Part shown: in pieces, positions 25,513-35,978 of the stretch | Layout: each line of letters starts with the position of its first letter | Numbering within the stretch: position 1 is the first letter of the stretch | From: Aquimarina sp. TRL1 | GTDB taxonomy: Bacteria; Bacteroidota; Bacteroidia; Flavobacteriales; Flavobacteriaceae | DNA: 64,000 nucleotides | Assembly: GCF_013365535.1 (NCBI RefSeq) | Contig: NZ_CP053590.1 | Location: 2,656,501-2,720,500, forward strand | Reading direction: 5' to 3' | The notes under the pieces: generated by a model | Databases searched by the model: none | What the model saw: only the letters and a program-made list of their open reading frames with translations | Told to the model about the DNA's origin: nothing | Position numbers and translations under genes: made by a program

Positions 25513-28500
25513 ATGAGAAAAGATCTTAAATATATCTTCTTCTGTTATTGTTTTATTATGGTAGGAACTCTTCCAATAGAGGCTAAAAATTACTCAAAGA
25601 GTAGGCCTCTTTCAGAGATTTTGGATGAGTTAGGTCAAAAATATAAAGTGTTCTTTACATATAATTCGGCAAAGCTTGATAATGTATTAATTGACTTTGA
25701 TGTTAATGATAATGAAAAAATAGAGGTTACCATCAAAAGATTACTCAAAAAAACAAATTTTAATTACAAGTCTTTTGAGAATAAATACTATGTGGTTTAT
25801 GAAAATACAAAAAGAGGGCGTAAATATCTAGAAAAAGCTCTGTATCACTTATCAGAGATTGAAAAATTAGAAAAAGAAGGAGTTCATATCAATAAGAAAG
25901 GTAAAAAAAGGTCACTTTCTTCACAAAGAAATGGTGCACAGGGATTTACTGTTAATGGAACCGTAAAAGATAAAAATGGTTATCCTCTGATGGGGGCTTC
26001 CGTATTAGTTAAAGGGACAAATCAAGGAGGGGTTACAGATTTTAATGGGGTGTTTAGTCTTATACTAACGAATAATCGAGCAATATTAGAAATTTCATAT
26101 GTTGGGTTTGAAGACAAAGAGATTCAAATAAAAGGGCGCTCAACAATTGAAATCGTCCTTGAAGAAGATACAAGTGCATTAGAAGAAGTGGTGGTTGTAG
26201 GATATGGCTCTAAAGCTAAAAGAGAAATTGCCGGAGCTATTACACAAGTTGAGTTTGACGAATTAGAAAATACTTCAATACAAAGTTTTGATAAAGCTAT
26301 ACAAGGGCGTGCCACTGGAGTACAAATTGTTAATTCTGGAGCACCTGGAGGAGCAACTCAAGTTCGAATTCGCGGGATAGGTTCTATTAACTCAGGAAAT
26401 AACCCTTTATATATCGTAGATGGTGTACAAGTAGTACAGGGACAATTTTCACAGGTTAATACTCAAGAGAATGTACTATCAACCATTAATCCAAATGATA
26501 TAGTTTCTATAGATATATTAAAAGACGCTTCAGCTTCTATCTATGGAGCCCAGGCTGCAAATGGTGTAGTCATTATCACTACAAAAAGAGGATCAACAGG
26601 AGGTAAAACAAAAATAAACCTAAATGCACATTGGGGGATTAATAGTGTAATAAACAGACTTGATCTTTTGACTGGTCCTGAATGGACTGCTTTGGTACTA
26701 GAAGGATATGCTAATCGCTATGGGACAAACAGTAATCAATATCAAGATCAGCTAGCGTTTTTAGGGAACCCTTCAGATGCTCCTAATTATGATTGGCAAG
26801 ACCTTTTATTTACTACAGCATTAGTAAGTAATTATCAGCTTTCAGTATCAGGTGGAGCTGAGAGAACAAGATATTTTGCATCAGGGTCATATAATAAAAC
26901 AGAAGGACATGTAATTGGTACAGGTTTCGAACGTGGAACCTTACGATTTAATCTTGATAATGGTTTGGGAACTAAATTTAGAACTAGTTTGTCTACTAAT
27001 TTTAGTTTAACTCAGAATCAAGCAACTAGAGATGATGGTTTTTTCTTTAATAATCCTGCAATAGCGTCTGCTTTTATTGTTCCTACAAATAACCCTTATG
27101 ATGAAGACGGTACTATAAGAGAGCCTCTTTTTGGATTATATTCTGAAAATCCACTCGTAAATAAAGTTCCTAGTTTGTTTGATGAATCCTCAACTACTTA
27201 TAAAATTTTGAGTTCTTTCTCTTCAGATTATGAATTCTCAAAAAATTTCATCTATACATCAAAATTTGGATTAGATTTTCTTACTAATAATTATAAATAT
27301 TTTGCTAGTCCCAAAGCCAATGTAGGAGCAAGTTCAAACGGGGAAATAGTAACAAGCAATAATAGAAACCTCAATTGGCAGATCGACCAACTATTGACTT
27401 ATGACAAGATGTTTAATGATGTGCATAAATTTGATGCACTTGTTGGTGTAAATTATCGGCAAGAAAAACGAAACTTCTTTTCAGCTACCGGAACTGAGTT
27501 TATAGTTTCATCATTGACTTCAGAAGGAAATGCTTCTGTTCAGCAAATAGATGGTTTCGATACAGAATGGAGAATGGCTAGTGTTTTTGGAAGAATAAAC
27601 TATGTCTTCGATGATCGATATATTTTTTCAGGAACTATAAGAAGAGATGGAGTTTCAAGATTTGGAAAAGACAATCGATGGGGAACTTTTCCTGCAATTT
27701 CTCTAGGATGGCTTATCTCTTCTGAAAAATTTATGAGCAGATTTCAAGATGCTATTACCGAATTAAAAATTAGAGGTAGTTATGGAGTTACTGGTAATGC
27801 TAATGTAGACAATTTTGCATCAAGAGGATTCTTTGCCACTAGTACGTTTGTAGGAAGAGGTGCTTTGCTACCTGATACAGTAGCAAACCCTAATTTGGCT
27901 TGGGAAGAGTCTGAAACTTTTAATATTGGGTTTGATGCAAAGTTATTTGATGGGCGGGTTGAAGCTTCTGCGGATTATTATACCCGAACTACAAATGACT
28001 TATTGTTAGAAAGACCATTAGCAACCACTAGTGGCTATAATCGTGTTTTTGATAATGTTGGTGAAATAGAAAATAAAGGTATTGAACTATCTCTGAATAT
28101 GATAAATATTAAAACCAAAAACTTTAGATGGTCAACAGGTTTTAATTTGAGTATGGTTCATAATGAGGTAAAAGCTTTATCTGGGGAGGTAGAACAAATT
28201 AATGATGATGATTTTGGTTTAGTTCATAGGGTGGGGGAATCCTTAGGATCATGGTATGCTATACGATGGGCAGGCGTAAATCCTGCTGATGGAAGACCGA
28301 TGTACTATGATAGAAATGGAGAGCTTACTTTTAACCCAACTGATGATGATCGTATTGTAGTAGGAGGAAGTATCCCTACGTATTATGGAGGATTCACAAA
28401 TAATTTTTCCTATAAAGGACTCAGTCTTTCTGTATTATTTCAATATTCAGGAGGAAATTATATCAGAAATCGTTTGGCATTTTCTACAAGAGCTTCAGGA

Positions 28501-28866
28501 AGTTTTGCTGATCGAAATCAACAGCGAAGTGAATTAAATAGGTGGCAAAAACCAGGTGATATTACTGATGTACCTATAGCTTTAAATGGCTTTGTTTATG
28601 ATGCACGACCAGGTAATGCCTATAGCTCCAAACATATTGAAAAAGGAGATTACATCCGCATGAAACAAATAAATATATCATATGATTTTCCAGAACTCTT
28701 ACTAAAAAACTTGAACCTTCAGAGTATGACGGTTTATTTAAGTGGTAACAATCTTTTTACCTATACTCCATATTCGGGAAGAGATCCGGAGCTTTTAGGA
28801 GGAGATGATACGGGAGATTATCCTCAAGCCAAATCATACATATTGGGAGTTAATATTGGATTTTAA
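25513..28866 (+). CDS. SusC/RagA-type TonB-dependent receptor with STN signalling domain
   Basis: 1117 residues. Signal peptide (to about 24), STN domain (about 30-100), a carboxypeptidase-regulatory-like domain (VNGTVKDKNGYPLMGASVLV), the plug (EEVVVVGYGSKAKREIAGAI, IRGIGSINSGNNPLYIVDGV) and a 22-strand-type barrel ending in LGVNIGF. It imports oligomers through the outer membrane with energy from TonB; the SusD-like lipoprotein 12 nt downstream is its lid. The STN domain links uptake to the ECF/FecR switch upstream. Substrate is not evident: no glycoside hydrolase is present, and the associated enzyme is an M23 peptidase, hinting at peptide or cell-wall material. Confidence 0.95.
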   Translation: MRKDLKYIFFCYCFIMVGTLPIEAKNYSKSRPLSEILDELGQKYKVFFTYNSAKLDNVLIDFDVNDNEKIEVTIKRLLKKTNFNYKSFENKYYVVYENTKRGRKYLEKALYHLSEIEKLEKEGVHINKKGKKRSLSSQRNGAQGFTVNGTVKDKNGYPLMGASVLVKGTNQGGVTDFNGVFSLILTNNRAILEISYVGFEDKEIQIKGRSTIEIVLEEDTSALEEVVVVGYGSKAKREIAGAITQVEFDELENTSIQSFDKAIQGRATGVQIVNSGAPGGATQVRIRGIGSINSGNNPLYIVDGVQVVQGQFSQVNTQENVLSTINPNDIVSIDILKDASASIYGAQAANGVVIITTKRGSTGGKTKINLNAHWGINSVINRLDLLTGPEWTALVLEGYANRYGTNSNQYQDQLAFLGNPSDAPNYDWQDLLFTTALVSNYQLSVSGGAERTRYFASGSYNKTEGHVIGTGFERGTLRFNLDNGLGTKFRTSLSTNFSLTQNQATRDDGFFFNNPAIASAFIVPTNNPYDEDGTIREPLFGLYSENPLVNKVPSLFDESSTTYKILSSFSSDYEFSKNFIYTSKFGLDFLTNNYKYFASPKANVGASSNGEIVTSNNRNLNWQIDQLLTYDKMFNDVHKFDALVGVNYRQEKRNFFSATGTEFIVSSLTSEGNASVQQIDGFDTEWRMASVFGRINYVFDDRYIFSGTIRRDGVSRFGKDNRWGTFPAISLGWLISSEKFMSRFQDAITELKIRGSYGVTGNANVDNFASRGFFATSTFVGRGALLPDTVANPNLAWEESETFNIGFDAKLFDGRVEASADYYTRTTNDLLLERPLATTSGYNRVFDNVGEIENKGIELSLNMINIKTKNFRWSTGFNLSMVHNEVKALSGEVEQINDDDFGLVHRVGESLGSWYAIRWAGVNPADGRPMYYDRNGELTFNPTDDDRIVVGGSIPTYYGGFTNNFSYKGLSLSVLFQYSGGNYIRNRLAFSTRASGSFADRNQQRSELNRWQKPGDITDVPIALNGFVYDARPGNAYSSKHIEKGDYIRMKQINISYDFPELLLKNLNLQSMTVYLSGNNLFTYTPYSGRDPELLGGDDTGDYPQAKSYILGVNIGF

Positions 28867-28878
28867 AAAAGAATAATT

Positions 28879-30285
28879 ATGAACACTTTATACAAGAATA
28901 TTATTTGGTCTTTTCTATTAATGTGTATTTTGATTGCATGTGATGATGTTTTGGAAACAGAACCAAATGATAGAGTATCTAATGAAAGAGCAGTTAGTGA
29001 TTTTGAAAGTGCAGAGGCTACTTTACTAGGAGCCTATGATAGACTTCGAAGAGTTGATTATTACCAACGGGATTTCATTGTGATTGCAGATGGATTAGCA
29101 GATAATATTAGGCAGACTATAAACAATACTTCCCGGTTAAATGGAATATCCCAAAATCAACCCTACGCACATTTTACATTTTGGCAAAACGCATATGAAA
29201 CCATTAATTCTGCCAATTTTGTAATAGAAGGAGTAGATAATCTACCAGATGCTACAGAAGATCAAAAAAAACAATTAAAAGGCGAAGCGCTATTTCTAAG
29301 AGCATTAGCTCATTTTGATCTGGTCAGAGCTTATGCCCGTAACCCAAATCATTTGGTAGGAGAGCCATTGGGAATCCCCATTATTACAAATCCTTCGGAT
29401 ATATTTGCACTACCAGCCCGTAATTCGATAGATCAAGTATATCAACACATAATAACAAGTCTTACCAATGCTTTTGATTTAATAGGAGTAACCACAGGAG
29501 TATCAAATAGAGCTTCTAAAGTAGCTGTACAAGGATTGCTTTCTAGAATATACCTTTATCAAAAAGATTGGGAAAATTCTATTATTGCAGCAAATTATGT
29601 TATTCAAAATGTAGGTTTCGATATTGAAACAGATGATTATTCTTCAATATTTTCGGAAGCTTCAGAAACAATTTTTGGATTGTCTTACAGTGATATAGAG
29701 AACCCTGGGTTAAATGGTTCATTACAAGGGCTTTTTTATATTGATACCAATACTGGTATTGGATATGGTGATTTTGTAGTAAGAGATGATTTATATAGCC
29801 TACATGAAACTGACGATATAAGACTAAACTTATACGTTCCTGCTATTAAATCAGGAGAAAATGTAAATTTTATTGGAAAATATTTGGGGTATCAAGGTGC
29901 ATTTGGTTTGGACAATATCCCATTACTACGTCTCTCTGAAATTTTCTTGAATAGAGCAGAAGCTTTGGCAGAAAATAATGACTTATCTGGGGCAATAAAT
30001 GATCTGAACAAAATAAGAAATAGAGCTGGATTGCCTAATGAATCGGTGGGTTCTAAAGAAGAAATCATTAATGCTGTTCTTAAAGAAAGGAGAATAGAAT
30101 TGGCTTTTGAAGGTCATAGAATATTTGACCTTAAAAGAAGAGGACTCGATATTTCTAAAGGGATACTAAACATAGATTGTACACAAGAATGTAATATTTC
30201 TTATCAAGATTTTAGGGTATTGGCAAATATACCTGTCTCTGAAACTGATGTTAATGACAATCTTATTCAAAACCCGGGTTACTAA
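28879..30285 (+). CDS. SusD/RagB-family surface lipoprotein
   Basis: 468 residues. Lipobox LIAC (Cys near residue 21) followed by DDVLETEPND. The SusD pattern is clear: NSANFVIEGV, LKGEALFLRALAHFDLVRAY, and at the end LSEIFLNRAEALAE with RRIELAFEGHRIFDLKRRG. It caps the SusC-type barrel from outside and holds the ligand. The 12-nt gap to the receptor gene shows one operon. Length is normal for the family. Confidence 0.95.
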   Translation: MNTLYKNIIWSFLLMCILIACDDVLETEPNDRVSNERAVSDFESAEATLLGAYDRLRRVDYYQRDFIVIADGLADNIRQTINNTSRLNGISQNQPYAHFTFWQNAYETINSANFVIEGVDNLPDATEDQKKQLKGEALFLRALAHFDLVRAYARNPNHLVGEPLGIPIITNPSDIFALPARNSIDQVYQHIITSLTNAFDLIGVTTGVSNRASKVAVQGLLSRIYLYQKDWENSIIAANYVIQNVGFDIETDDYSSIFSEASETIFGLSYSDIENPGLNGSLQGLFYIDTNTGIGYGDFVVRDDLYSLHETDDIRLNLYVPAIKSGENVNFIGKYLGYQGAFGLDNIPLLRLSEIFLNRAEALAENNDLSGAINDLNKIRNRAGLPNESVGSKEEIINAVLKERRIELAFEGHRIFDLKRRGLDISKGILNIDCTQECNISYQDFRVLANIPVSETDVNDNLIQNPGY

Positions 30286-30302
30286 TCCAAAAACAATATA
30301 TT

Positions 30303-31127
30303 ATGAAAAATATATGGGCAATACTTTTAATTTTTATAAGCATATGTTCTTGTGTTAAAGAAGAAAATTACCTATATAAAGGTAATTCAATACTTGCCTT
30401 TTCCATAGGAGAAGCTACAGAAGAGTTTGCTTATGATGAGGTTTTAGAGAAAACAATTACAGTTGATATTCAATTAATAGGACAACAACAAGAAAATGTA
30501 ATCACTTCAGAGATTAAACTAGATGAAACAAACCTTACTTTACCAGAAGAAAAGATTAGTTTTCCTTCCTCAATCAATATCCCTACAAATAGTAGTAGTA
30601 CTAGTTTTGAAATTACTATTTACCCTGATAAATTAGAAGAAGAAGAAAGAGCTACAGCTGTATTTCAGATAGAGGTTAATGGTATGAGTATGGAATCCAG
30701 TAACTTAAGTATGTTTGTTCTCAATATTAAAAAATTACCTGTTCCTGATTGTAATGAGGATTTGACCTCTTATTCAGGAAAGTATAGTATTACTACAGGC
30801 GATAGTTTTGGATATTCCTGGAATTGGGATAATAGAAATGATTTGTGGTTACAGTTGGATCCTAATATAACAAATAGAATGTCGAGTACTAATTTTTATG
30901 GGTGGACTGATTCTCAACCTGTTTTCTTCGAGTTTTCGTGTACAGATGCCACTATAACTGTAGTGCCGATTACCTCTTATAGCACTCCGGGAGGCTATAC
31001 CTTTGATATTACAGGGGGTAGTGGAACCTATACTCCTGGAGGAGAAATTACAGTGACTTATCAATGTTCGCATCCCACAGATGGGAATTTTACAATTACT
31101 GAAAAGTATATTAAATCTGTATTTTAA
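30303..31127 (+). CDS. Lipoprotein of the SusCD operon, probable surface binding protein
   Basis: 274 residues. Lipobox ICSC (Cys17). N-terminal part is a beta-sandwich reminiscent of Calx-beta/DUF4843-like domains (PTNSSSTSFEITIYPDKLEE); the C-terminal ~120 residues (SGKYSITTGDSFG ... GGSGTYTPGGEITVTYQC) form another beta domain. The start lies 17 nt after the susD-type stop, so it belongs to the same operon. Third-position lipoproteins in such loci often help capture the ligand; the ligand is unknown. Confidence 0.8.
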   Translation: MKNIWAILLIFISICSCVKEENYLYKGNSILAFSIGEATEEFAYDEVLEKTITVDIQLIGQQQENVITSEIKLDETNLTLPEEKISFPSSINIPTNSSSTSFEITIYPDKLEEEERATAVFQIEVNGMSMESSNLSMFVLNIKKLPVPDCNEDLTSYSGKYSITTGDSFGYSWNWDNRNDLWLQLDPNITNRMSSTNFYGWTDSQPVFFEFSCTDATITVVPITSYSTPGGYTFDITGGSGTYTPGGEITVTYQCSHPTDGNFTITEKYIKSVF

Positions 31128-31378
31128 AACATAACATACTTATAGTATCAATTACTATATAGACAAGAAATAACTTCGAGTATTTATGAATTGAAGTAAT
31201 TCAATCCGAATAAAATAAATTATCAGAACATTTACTATAAGCTATCCAAAATTTAAATTTTGTCAGGTGGGGTGGATACCAATTTAACACTATTAAACAA
31301 TTATATGTTTAGTGTTCTTAAAAAAAAAAAACTGCTCTAAAAAACAATTCATACAAAACTATTTTTAAAACAAACGTA

Positions 31379-33124
31379 ATGAAAAAAGCAACATTTTTAC
31401 TAGCCATGGTCATATCGACCAGTATTTTTGCGATTCAATCACATCACACACACAAATTATTAGAAAAGAAAAATGAATATCAAGACGATGGTGATCAAAG
31501 TAGAGTTTTCAATTCTTCAAAAAATAATCATTGTTTATTAAAATTTCGAATTCCAATAGAATTAAGATATTTACCATACGGGTATAACACTTTATATTTT
31601 ATAACCAACTATGTTGACCAAGATCCTGGTATAAACTCTATCAAAGATTGGGGAGGTGGAGAATGGACGTATGATAGTCATAGAGGTACAGATTTTGCAC
31701 TGTGGCCATACCCGTGGCTTACAATGGATATGGGATTAGCATTTGCAGTGGCGGCAGAAGATGGAATTATTATTGAAAAAGTAGATGGAAACTTTGATAG
31801 AAATTGCGGTGTATTAGCTGATATTGACGAGAATGCTCCCTGGAATGTAGTAAAAGTAAGGCATTACGATGGTACAATTACTATATATGCACATTTAGAG
31901 AAATATTCATTAACAAGAAAAGCAGTAGGGCAAACTGTAAAAAAAGGAGAGTTTCTAGGGAATATAGGTAGTGCCGGATATTCTGATGCTCCTCATTTAC
32001 ATTTTGAAATACAAAAAAACGGAGAAATATTAGACCCCTATCTTCATGATTTGTGGGAAACAAAACAAAGTTATTTAAATCCTATTGTAATAGGAGGAGG
32101 CGTACATCGTCATTACCCAAAGCTTAACCCAGTAACAGTAGGAGGAGGAATTCCAAATGGAGTAGAAACTGTAGATGAATGTAGTGATCCAGAGACAATT
32201 TACTCACACTATAGGTTTAAAAGTGGAGAACAGATATGGGTAACTTCTTATATCGCAAATCAAACACCAGAGCTAAAGTTTGAAAATGAAGTTAGAAAAG
32301 TAAAAAATAATGAGCTTCTTTTTGGATGGGATCCAAGTATAGTAACAGAACCTTTGAGAAACAGGAATTTTTGGGGGTATGTCTGGGCTACTGATGGAGG
32401 GTGGTATTATTATGAAGCAAAACTTGGAGATACAAGTATTTCTAAGACTTATTTTTATGTTGAGTACAGGAAGATATTAGGGTTAAAAATATTGGATTTT
32501 GATCCTAATGGAGATTTTTTTCATAATACCACAACTGAGAATAGAGATTTTAAGGAAGGAGAAGAAAGAACATTTGTAACATATTTTCATGATGCAAATG
32601 TAGGAGATCAAATCCAGGGAGAAATATACTCCCCTGATGGAACTTTATATAGAGAATGGGGAGGGACTATTGAGAATAAGGAATGGACTTTTTGGTCTGA
32701 AAAAGTAACTTTTGATAATGGTGATTTTGGACCAAATAAATATTGGGTATTTAAATCGCAATATAATGAAGATGAACCTGAATATACTTTTTTTACGGTT
32801 TCTAATGATATAACCAATAAATCAGATAATAGTCTCGATGAAGATCAAACATTAGAAAAAGAAAAATTAATTATCTCTCCGAATCCTGTTAAGGATATTG
32901 TTCATATAAAAATTCCTGATAATTTTTATAAAAATGATTTAGAGATCAGTATTCATGATCTAAGAGGAAGAAAAGTATATAACACTCATCTAAAGACTAA
33001 AGAAGAAGGAAATAATACAATGTTAGATTTAAGTTTTTTAAATGAAAATTTATATTTCCTCCTTATTAAAGACCCTAATTCAGGAGGAATTGTTTTCAAA
33101 GAAAAATTAGTAAAACTAAAATAA
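31379..33124 (+). CDS. Secreted M23 (LytM-type) metallopeptidase with T9SS sorting domain
   Basis: 581 residues. Signal peptide (1-19), M23 domain with the zinc ligands His101 and Asp105 (HRGTDF), His172 (AHLEKY) and His206-x-His208 (HLHFE), a beta-rich central region, and a T9SS sorting domain (IISPNPVKDIVHIKI, then LLIKD and FKEKLVKLK). M23 enzymes cut glycine-rich peptides, often peptidoglycan cross-links or elastin. It follows the SusCD operon on the same strand after 251 nt without a clear terminator, so it may provide the substrate imported by that receptor (inference). It may instead act as a bacteriolytic enzyme. Confidence 0.9.
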   Translation: MKKATFLLAMVISTSIFAIQSHHTHKLLEKKNEYQDDGDQSRVFNSSKNNHCLLKFRIPIELRYLPYGYNTLYFITNYVDQDPGINSIKDWGGGEWTYDSHRGTDFALWPYPWLTMDMGLAFAVAAEDGIIIEKVDGNFDRNCGVLADIDENAPWNVVKVRHYDGTITIYAHLEKYSLTRKAVGQTVKKGEFLGNIGSAGYSDAPHLHFEIQKNGEILDPYLHDLWETKQSYLNPIVIGGGVHRHYPKLNPVTVGGGIPNGVETVDECSDPETIYSHYRFKSGEQIWVTSYIANQTPELKFENEVRKVKNNELLFGWDPSIVTEPLRNRNFWGYVWATDGGWYYYEAKLGDTSISKTYFYVEYRKILGLKILDFDPNGDFFHNTTTENRDFKEGEERTFVTYFHDANVGDQIQGEIYSPDGTLYREWGGTIENKEWTFWSEKVTFDNGDFGPNKYWVFKSQYNEDEPEYTFFTVSNDITNKSDNSLDEDQTLEKEKLIISPNPVKDIVHIKIPDNFYKNDLEISIHDLRGRKVYNTHLKTKEEGNNTMLDLSFLNENLYFLLIKDPNSGGIVFKEKLVKLK

Positions 33125-33164
33125 AATAGTATTAATATAGTTACAGTTGAGTTTGTTAGTTAGG

Positions 33165-33212
33165 ATAAAACCCTTGTGTATATAGTTGTTTACAAGGGTT
33201 TTATTTTTTTGT
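33165..33212 (+). terminator. Hairpin terminator
   Basis: Stem ATAAAACCCTTGT ... ACAAGGGTTTTAT with a T run, 41 nt after the M23 peptidase stop. It probably ends the transcription unit that includes this gene. Confidence 0.75.
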
Positions 33213-33408
33213 ATACAGCGTTTCAATAAATTGTTCCATAAAATGGATCTCACCAGATTACCGAAGATGATCTCCATTTTTTATTTACTTTTTTAATAAA
33301 TTATAAAGATCTATTTTTAATAGATTCAAAGTTTATATCCCACTACTATCTATATTTTGGGAGCTAAGGCATTAATTTTTTTGTATCTTTTATTAATAAT
33401 TTTAAAAA

Positions 33409-33981
33409 ATGTTAGGAGCTTTTTTAAAACAATATTTTGATCCCATTATTAATCTAAATCTTCAAGTTTGGGAAAATTTTGCAACCTTAGGAGAAGTAAT
33501 AGAATTCCCGAAAGAGACAGTTCTAAAAGAGTCGAACAGTATAGAAAGGTATTTGGGATTTGTTCTTGAAGGAAGTGGAGGGAATCTTCTTTGGGATAAA
33601 AATAATTTTGTTTGTACAGACATTAGCTTTAGAAATGATGCGATAAATGACTTTATTTCTTTTACTTTACAAAAAGCATCCCCAATAGAAGTAAGACTGT
33701 TTGAGGATAGTAAGATTTTTAGAGTTTCATATCAAAGCTTCCAACGGGTATTTGAAAAAGGAAACTATGGGGAAGAAGTTTCAAGGCTGGCACTTGAATC
33801 AGCCTATATCGAAAAGCAACAGCAACAGATAGATCTTTTAACCAAAACAGCTAAAGAAAGATATCTCGAAATTATTAAGAAAAATGGAACTGATAAGCAT
33901 ATAAACTTAAAATACATTGCTTCTTATTTAGGGATTACACCACAAAGCCTTAGTAGAATTCGTTCAGAATTAATTTTATGA
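33409..33981 (+). CDS. Crp/Fnr-family transcriptional regulator
   Basis: 190 residues. N-terminal cyclic-nucleotide-binding-like beta roll (TLGEVIEFPKETVLKESNSI, then YLGFVLEGSG), a helical linker (KQQQQIDLLTKTAKERYLEI) and a C-terminal HTH (INLKYIASYLGITPQSLSRI). It lacks cysteines suited to an FeS cluster and the classic cAMP pocket residues, like most Bacteroidota members. Ligand unknown. The CPBP protease gene follows after 116 nt and may be co-regulated. Confidence 0.88.
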   Translation: MLGAFLKQYFDPIINLNLQVWENFATLGEVIEFPKETVLKESNSIERYLGFVLEGSGGNLLWDKNNFVCTDISFRNDAINDFISFTLQKASPIEVRLFEDSKIFRVSYQSFQRVFEKGNYGEEVSRLALESAYIEKQQQQIDLLTKTAKERYLEIIKKNGTDKHINLKYIASYLGITPQSLSRIRSELIL

Positions 33982-34097
33982 CAATTAACAAATGGTAACT
34001 TTTGTTTAATCATTACAAATTACATTTGACAAGAGAAGTTATTTTTAAACACAGTAACCTGTTAATATAGAGCAGGTTAAAAACAGCTTTTAGTGTC

Positions 34098-34811
34098 ATG
34101 AATAGAATAGTAAAAAATAGATCTGTTATTCCTAAATCCAGATTACTAGTAATTCTTTTGGGCTTTCCTATAATTTCTTCAATAATTTCATTGCTCCTTT
34201 TAAGAAGAGACCTTCTTACTTTTAAACAGGTAGATTTTTTTAGTGTTTTTTGGGGGATTATTATAGTTTGGTATTTAGTTCAAATTGTCATAATAAAAAG
34301 AATATTAAATTCTTCATGTTTAAGTTTCAATGATATTGGCTACAGATTTAATAAAAAAGAAACTTTATATTTTATTCTGGGGTATCTGATTTTTGCCTTT
34401 ATATTATTTGGTGTAATAGAATATTTATTAGCTTCTATTGATATTACCAGCACTAAACTGAATTCACTATCTGATTTTTCGAACCTTACTCCTAAAACAT
34501 CTCTACAACGATTCATATTTATAATAGCGGGATTAGTTGCGGGTATTTCAGAAGAGTTTGTATACAGAGGTTTTGCGATTAATGGACTAGAAAATCATAA
34601 CATAAATAAATGGAGTGCCATTCTGATAGCTGCTATTCCATTCGTTTTTCAACATGGTTTAAAATCCTTAGATCAGTTTTGGTGGTTTTTTATAACAGGG
34701 ATAATTATGGGACTCATTTACGTAGTTTCTAAAAGAAAATTATACATCAATATTATTATCCATTGGTTAGTCATTCTTTCTGCAATGCTAGCTATACTAC
34801 AGGTTTTATAA
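34098..34811 (+). CDS. CPBP-family intramembrane metalloprotease
   Basis: 237 residues with six to seven hydrophobic segments. The Abi/CPBP motifs are present: EEFVYRGF (EExxxR, about residues 154-161), FVFQHGL (His) and IIHWLV (His). These enzymes cleave substrates within membranes; bacterial members are linked to processing or immunity to peptides. No peptide gene is adjacent. It lies downstream of a Crp/Fnr regulator. Confidence 0.85.
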   Translation: MNRIVKNRSVIPKSRLLVILLGFPIISSIISLLLLRRDLLTFKQVDFFSVFWGIIIVWYLVQIVIIKRILNSSCLSFNDIGYRFNKKETLYFILGYLIFAFILFGVIEYLLASIDITSTKLNSLSDFSNLTPKTSLQRFIFIIAGLVAGISEEFVYRGFAINGLENHNINKWSAILIAAIPFVFQHGLKSLDQFWWFFITGIIMGLIYVVSKRKLYINIIIHWLVILSAMLAILQVL

Positions 34812-35038
34812 CAATAATTAATCAGTATATCAGCTTTTGCATAGATCGTTTAATCATTTATTTCTTGATGCGATTATGTGATTACAGGTAGAAACCATCT
34901 AATTCATGTTTTGCCTCGATTTTAACCTACAAGTCATTATAGGAGATTAAAATATACTCTGAAAAATCTTTATATCCCCCCTAAAAAAGAAAGAATAGAA
35001 AATAAAGTAAATGTTTCACAAATAAATTCAAAATACTC

Positions 35039-35974
35039 ATGAAAAATTCAATAAATACCGTTTCGTTTTTTATGTTAACCTTCTGTTTTTTTGTTGGTTA
35101 TGGTCAAAACACATTTCCGTCAAATGGGAATATAGGCATCGGGACTTTAAACCCACAACAAAAATTACATATTCATGGCAGTACTCCCAATATTACTTTA
35201 ATCTCAGGAGCTGCTCCGGGGATTATATTTTCTCCAATATCTACTAACAATTTAAGTCTGGCAGGTATCGGATTATCTACTATAAATGGGCATTATCATA
35301 CTACTTCACTAATAGGAGATTTTAATATTAGAAGTGGAGGAGGTAAAGACATTGTATTTGGAACTCTGTCAACAGCAAGTGCTACTAATGGAAATGAACG
35401 TATGCGTATCAAAAACGATGGAACCTTGCAATTAAAAGGAAACAAAGGTGTTGTTTTTTCTGATTATGGTGGAGGTTTTAAAATGATTGATAACAGTTGG
35501 ATTCGAACTTCAGGTAATAAGAGCTTCTACCATAATCGAGGAATTATGAGAACTGATGGGACATTTCAAGTAGGACGAGCAGGAAATCGTTTTATTGTAA
35601 AAACTAATGGTGAAGTCGGTATAGGAGTTAACAATACCAATGGTTATAAGCTTGCAGTAAAAGGAAATATTATCGCCGAGGAACTAAAAATCAGAACATA
35701 TGAAAGTTGGCCAGATTATGTATTCTCTCCTGATTATAGTCTTAAAACCTTAAAAGAAATAGAAAACCATATCAAAAAAGAAGGCCACTTACCTAATATT
35801 CCATCAGCAAAAGAAGTAAAAGAGAAAGGAATCAATATTGGTGAAATGAATGCCAAACTTTTGCAGAAAATAGAAGAGTTAACATTATATCTTATAGAAA
35901 TTAACAAAAAAGTTTATGCTCTGGAAAGTGAAAATGTTCAGTTAAAGGGTTTGATAAATTCTTCTAAAATTTAA
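35039..35974 (+). CDS. Secreted tail-fibre-like protein with C-terminal coiled coil
   Basis: 311 residues. Signal peptide ends near VGYGQ; then NGNIGIGTLNPQQKLHIHG, a motif seen in many Bacteroidota exported proteins related to phage tail-fibre shafts. The end (TLKEIENHIKKEGHLPNIPS, then KEVKEKGINIGEMNAKLLQK) matches the conserved chaperone-like tail of this group and closes with a heptad coiled coil, so a trimer is likely. It lies 4 nt before the T9SS subtilase gene, so they are co-transcribed. Role unknown, possibly adhesive. Confidence 0.75.
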   Translation: MKNSINTVSFFMLTFCFFVGYGQNTFPSNGNIGIGTLNPQQKLHIHGSTPNITLISGAAPGIIFSPISTNNLSLAGIGLSTINGHYHTTSLIGDFNIRSGGGKDIVFGTLSTASATNGNERMRIKNDGTLQLKGNKGVVFSDYGGGFKMIDNSWIRTSGNKSFYHNRGIMRTDGTFQVGRAGNRFIVKTNGEVGIGVNNTNGYKLAVKGNIIAEELKIRTYESWPDYVFSPDYSLKTLKEIENHIKKEGHLPNIPSAKEVKEKGINIGEMNAKLLQKIEELTLYLIEINKKVYALESENVQLKGLINSSKI

Positions 35975-35978
35975 AATT

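Noticed and set aside
33331..33361. ACTATCTATATTTTGGGA as another IS end
   Set aside because: Only about ten bases resemble the IS tip and no further end sequence follows.
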